Position numbers and translations under genes: made by a program
Source of the DNA: Eumeta japonica
Lineage: Eukaryota; Arthropoda; Insecta; Lepidoptera; Psychidae
Length of the DNA stretch: 64,000 nt
Direction of reading: 5' to 3'
Assembly: GCA_005406025.1 (NCBI GenBank)
Contig: BGZK01001396.1
Span: 1-64,000, forward strand
Part shown: one piece after another, positions 60,967-64,000 of the stretch
Layout: every line of letters starts with the position of its first letter
Position numbering within the stretch: position 1 is the first letter of the stretch
Notes under the pieces: generated by a model
What the model was told of the DNA's origin: nothing
Database searches by the model: none
What the model saw: only the letters and a program-made list of their open reading frames with translations

Positions 60967-63599
60967 AATTTTAATTCGTTATAGATACTAAATGGTTATT
61001 CAAAATGAAAAATTATTGCAGAAACCTAATAATTTTCAAAACCCATTCAATGATACCCCACTTGGCATACTTTTCCGTTTCCTCTCTTTCACAATATAAA
61101 GTCTGTTGTCTCCATATTAAATTTTACCCTCCCTTGCATCGCGAAGACGGGTAAAAAGAGTCCTTTACAAATATTTTTAGCAAACCCCAAATGGATATTA
61201 GAAATTCTCCTCCCTTCTATTTTATTATTAATTTTAAAACAATAAAAAAAGTATTTTCTTCTTTTTATAATTCATAATACAGTTTTAAGACTCGGGACGC
61301 ACATAAACATTCTAACTTTTGGCTAAAAGTACTATAAACTTACTCTTCGTTCCCAACTGATTTAAACTAACAATTCCAAAATTGGATTTAACCGAAGTCG
61401 GGATCTAGAGAACCCTAATAAAAGCTAGTCTGTCTCCGGAGCGCCAATAAGAGCTTTCAACGACTAAGACTTCGAGATTGCCCGCGAAGAATTTGCGATA
61501 AAAAGTAAATTTAAACAGCAAAAGTGTTCCCCAAGCGGGGGGCGTTAAGCTCATCTTGACCTCCTCTCCTCTACCCCTCCTCGTGCCCTGAAGAAATATC
61601 CAGTTAAAGGCGGAAATTTGACGTACAACTACGTCAACAACTCGGTTGACGTTCGCTTTATAGTACATATGAAATTGTATATCGACATTCGAATCGTATT
61701 TTTTCAGTATCAATAATATGTTCTATAGAATTACATTAATTATGCATTATAAAATGTAGTCTACTTTTGATATAGATCTAGTGTAGCATTCTTCATATTG
61801 CCGTAATCGCGTGGGCGGAGTCGCGGCCAAAATTTGATTTAAAATTATGAAGATTGATTTAGTTCATCCGGGTGGTTTAGGACAATCACACTATTGCCAC
61901 GTATCGACAAGTTACTATCGGTCTATCACATCATGTCATTTTCTAGAGAATTTAGCGGAATAAGCCTAAACTAGCTATTGGAATCAATTTGTAAAAGCTA
62001 TGTTTTAGATTTCATAGTATTTTTAGTGAAATTTTATTATCCATGGAGAACTGCAGATTAATATATACGTATATTAATTAATTGTATAATCACAAATTTG
62101 TACAATTGGAAGGTATTCATACTAAAACAACTTAAAATTATAATGAAAAATTTTTCAAATGTGTACACTTGTTAAATATTTTAAAGTGTGAATGGTGTAA
62201 AGGTGGGCTTAAATTATACATTTGTATGTATCAATTATTATAAACAGTTAAATAACTCGGCTTTATATCGAAAGTAGATTAACCATAACACCAATTTTCA
62301 CTGGAATTCATGTGAGTTACGAACATTTTCTCCCAGTAGAGATAAAGTATTCAAGTAATTAGTGTAAGGCACTAAAAATTGGTGCTAGCACACATTTATT
62401 TACATAAAAATCCAAATAGAATATATAGACTTTGCGATATTAAATTATTTCTGTTCCATAAAAAAAAAACTCAATTGTACTTAGACACAGATAAATATAT
62501 ACCCCCTATGCAAGTAACATACATAAATAATAATTTTTTTGTTGATTTTCTGGGGTTATACATTAATTAATTTCCGAAGTATAGTTGGTGTAAAACAGTA
62601 CTTGGCTTTTTGATTTTGCATTTGAAGGGAAATTAGTGCAGCATGATAATACTCTTTTTCATATTCTTCCTCGCCTTAGCCCTTGGTTTGGGGTTGGCCC
62701 TTACGTTTTACATTGCCAATATATTTGATCTTGGTCGATCTGTTCGTTCAATGCTACTTGCAAATCTTTAGCAACGGTCGTCCATCACCCTTCTTCTTGT
62801 GTGGTATAGTTAGAGCCTTGTTCACAGCATGATTATTCGTTGTTCGCGTGACATTAGCGCCGTCTAGCGGCCGCAAAATTGTGGGACTTAATCAATTTTG
62901 CATGTCCGTTAAATAATAAACACATAGAGTTGTTTATTATTATTACAAAAGAATAATCCTATTTCTAAAACATGGCTGTAACTGTAAAAGGCAACAGCGT
63001 CTTCTTGTTTATGGTCAATTAATTCGGATTGTACAGTAATTAGGTATTTTTAATTTTTTCATCGTCGCTCTCGTGAGGTATTCTCTTCTTAATACCGAAT
63101 ATAACACAAATTAATCGACGAAGAAACAGTTGTTCGATACGAGAAAAGGCAATGAAAAAAATGTTTTTTTTTCCCCGAGAGCGCACTATGCAATAATTGT
63201 GTGTTGCCAATTAAAAAATTTTGTGTAACCGTCAATTATACTTCGGCCCGATAAACAAATTTCCGTTTCTAACCCACTAGGTATGAAAAAATACCGAAAA
63301 ACGATAATTTTTGTTGTGAATCATTTTTGGAATCGGAATAACAAATATTATAATGATCTCTATTGTTTCTAAGTCAATTGTAATAAATGACAATTATGCA
63401 ATAAGACTTTGCCTTAAATTGGACAAAAAATTTAACCATTACGGCTTGTATAATGCACAAGGTACTTTACCTTTAAAAACCCAAATTCAATTACTCTTTA
63501 TATAGGTTAAAATTTTGTAATAATCATCAAAATTTCCTTGAAACTGTGGTTGTGCGAAGACTGAACCATCCCTGACGGTTATATCGGATAATTTAACAT

Positions 63600-63761
63600 T
63601 TATTCATTTAGCAATCTATCAAGATGCGCCTCGATAATCTCCCCATTTCTGCCACAGCGTGCGCTGCGGTCAATTGCATTTCTTCCAACGTACACTTTGC
63701 ACTCACCGAAACCTTTAATAGTCATGAATGATGACTTCTCTGCTAAGGCATACCCTCCCAT
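63600..63761 (-). other. Unrecognised 53-codon open frame
   Basis: ATG at 63761 opens a frame that begins MGGYALAEKSSFMTIKGFGE, includes CGRNGEIIEAHLDRLLNE and ends in TAA at 63600. Composition is protein-like and GC-richer than its flanks. No family is recognised. A GGTGAGTG donor-like site lies inside at about 63705, so only its beginning might be an exon. It could be transposon-derived. Confidence 0.2.
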
Positions 63762-64000
63762 AATCTTTTTTATTTCAGACGCAAGGATTTATCCACGCCG
63801 GTCCAGTGCACGCCGAGAACTGTTACAACCATTATCTCGATGCGTTAATAACGTCTAAATTGTCATTTTATACATGATTTCGACTATTAATTAAAAACAT
63901 ATTTTTGTATATTTTATAATGCTGCTCGTTGACATACTACAGGGTTAACCCTCTAGCGCGAACGTCTAGCCCGCGGTGCAGCCAGAGACAGGGGAAAAAT

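Larger units (their letters stand above)
36694..64000. other. Probable 5' intron or upstream region, no certain exon
   Basis: 27 kb upstream of the first sure exon. I found repeats (mariner remnant, two Helitron-like elements, a TA-flanked MITE, a SINE, a minisatellite) and GC-richer islands, but no further exon with convincing NCKAP5 sequence. If the gene's 5' exons lie beyond 64000, this is one intron of more than 27 kb. AT-rich stretches such as 43070-45150, 49500-50500, 54420-56370 and 61750-63590 show nothing assignable. Confidence 0.6.

Noticed and set aside
62640..62900. Sequence resembling LINE 3' debris (TTCTTCCTCGCCTTAGC, GCGCCGTCTAGCGG)
   Set aside because: Phrases are suggestive of lepidopteran repeats but too degraded to assign a family or limits.

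Overview
The window looks like insect nuclear DNA, most likely from a moth or butterfly (Lepidoptera). It is AT-rich and intron-rich. The repeats are of lepidopteran types: Helitron-like 3' ends, RTE-type LINE tails, tRNA-derived SINE sequence and a decayed mariner. I see no bacterial-style gene packing, rRNA, CRISPR array or intact virus.

One protein gene can be supported with confidence, on the minus strand. Seven exons at 736-946, 1272-3465, 3568-3688, 3757-3863, 3980-4136, 14532-14720 and 36603-36693 join in matching phases and read as one protein of about 1,020 visible residues. This is the insect member of the NCKAP5/NCKAP5L (Cep169) family. It has an N-terminal coiled coil in three exons, a long acidic disordered middle, two SxIP (EB1-binding) motifs and the conserved C-terminal block ending in DIDFSDPK. 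The true 5' end is not recognised in the window. The first sure exon begins inside a codon, so the gene probably starts to the right of 36.7 kb and possibly beyond 64 kb.

Layout: 1-735 is 3' flank with a poly(A) signal. 736-4136 is a compact, GC-rich cluster of the last five exons. 4137-14531 (10.4 kb) and 14721-36602 (21.9 kb) are introns. 36694-64000 is probably 5' intron, with no certain exon. The introns hold transposon remnants, microsatellites, near-perfect hairpins and about seventeen GC-richer islands that look like candidate cis-regulatory or conserved non-coding elements. A possible alternative minus-strand first exon at 8260-8319 would join exon 3980-4136 in frame. Possible plus-strand first exons lie at 9729-9787 and 26441-26477.

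I did not find an undescribed multi-gene system. The best leads are the putative internal promoter of the NCKAP5-like gene, a three-copy repeat family whose core and flank have different relative orientations, a set of near-perfect short-loop hairpins, and a 1 kb inverted-repeat-bounded segment that holds a possible first exon.
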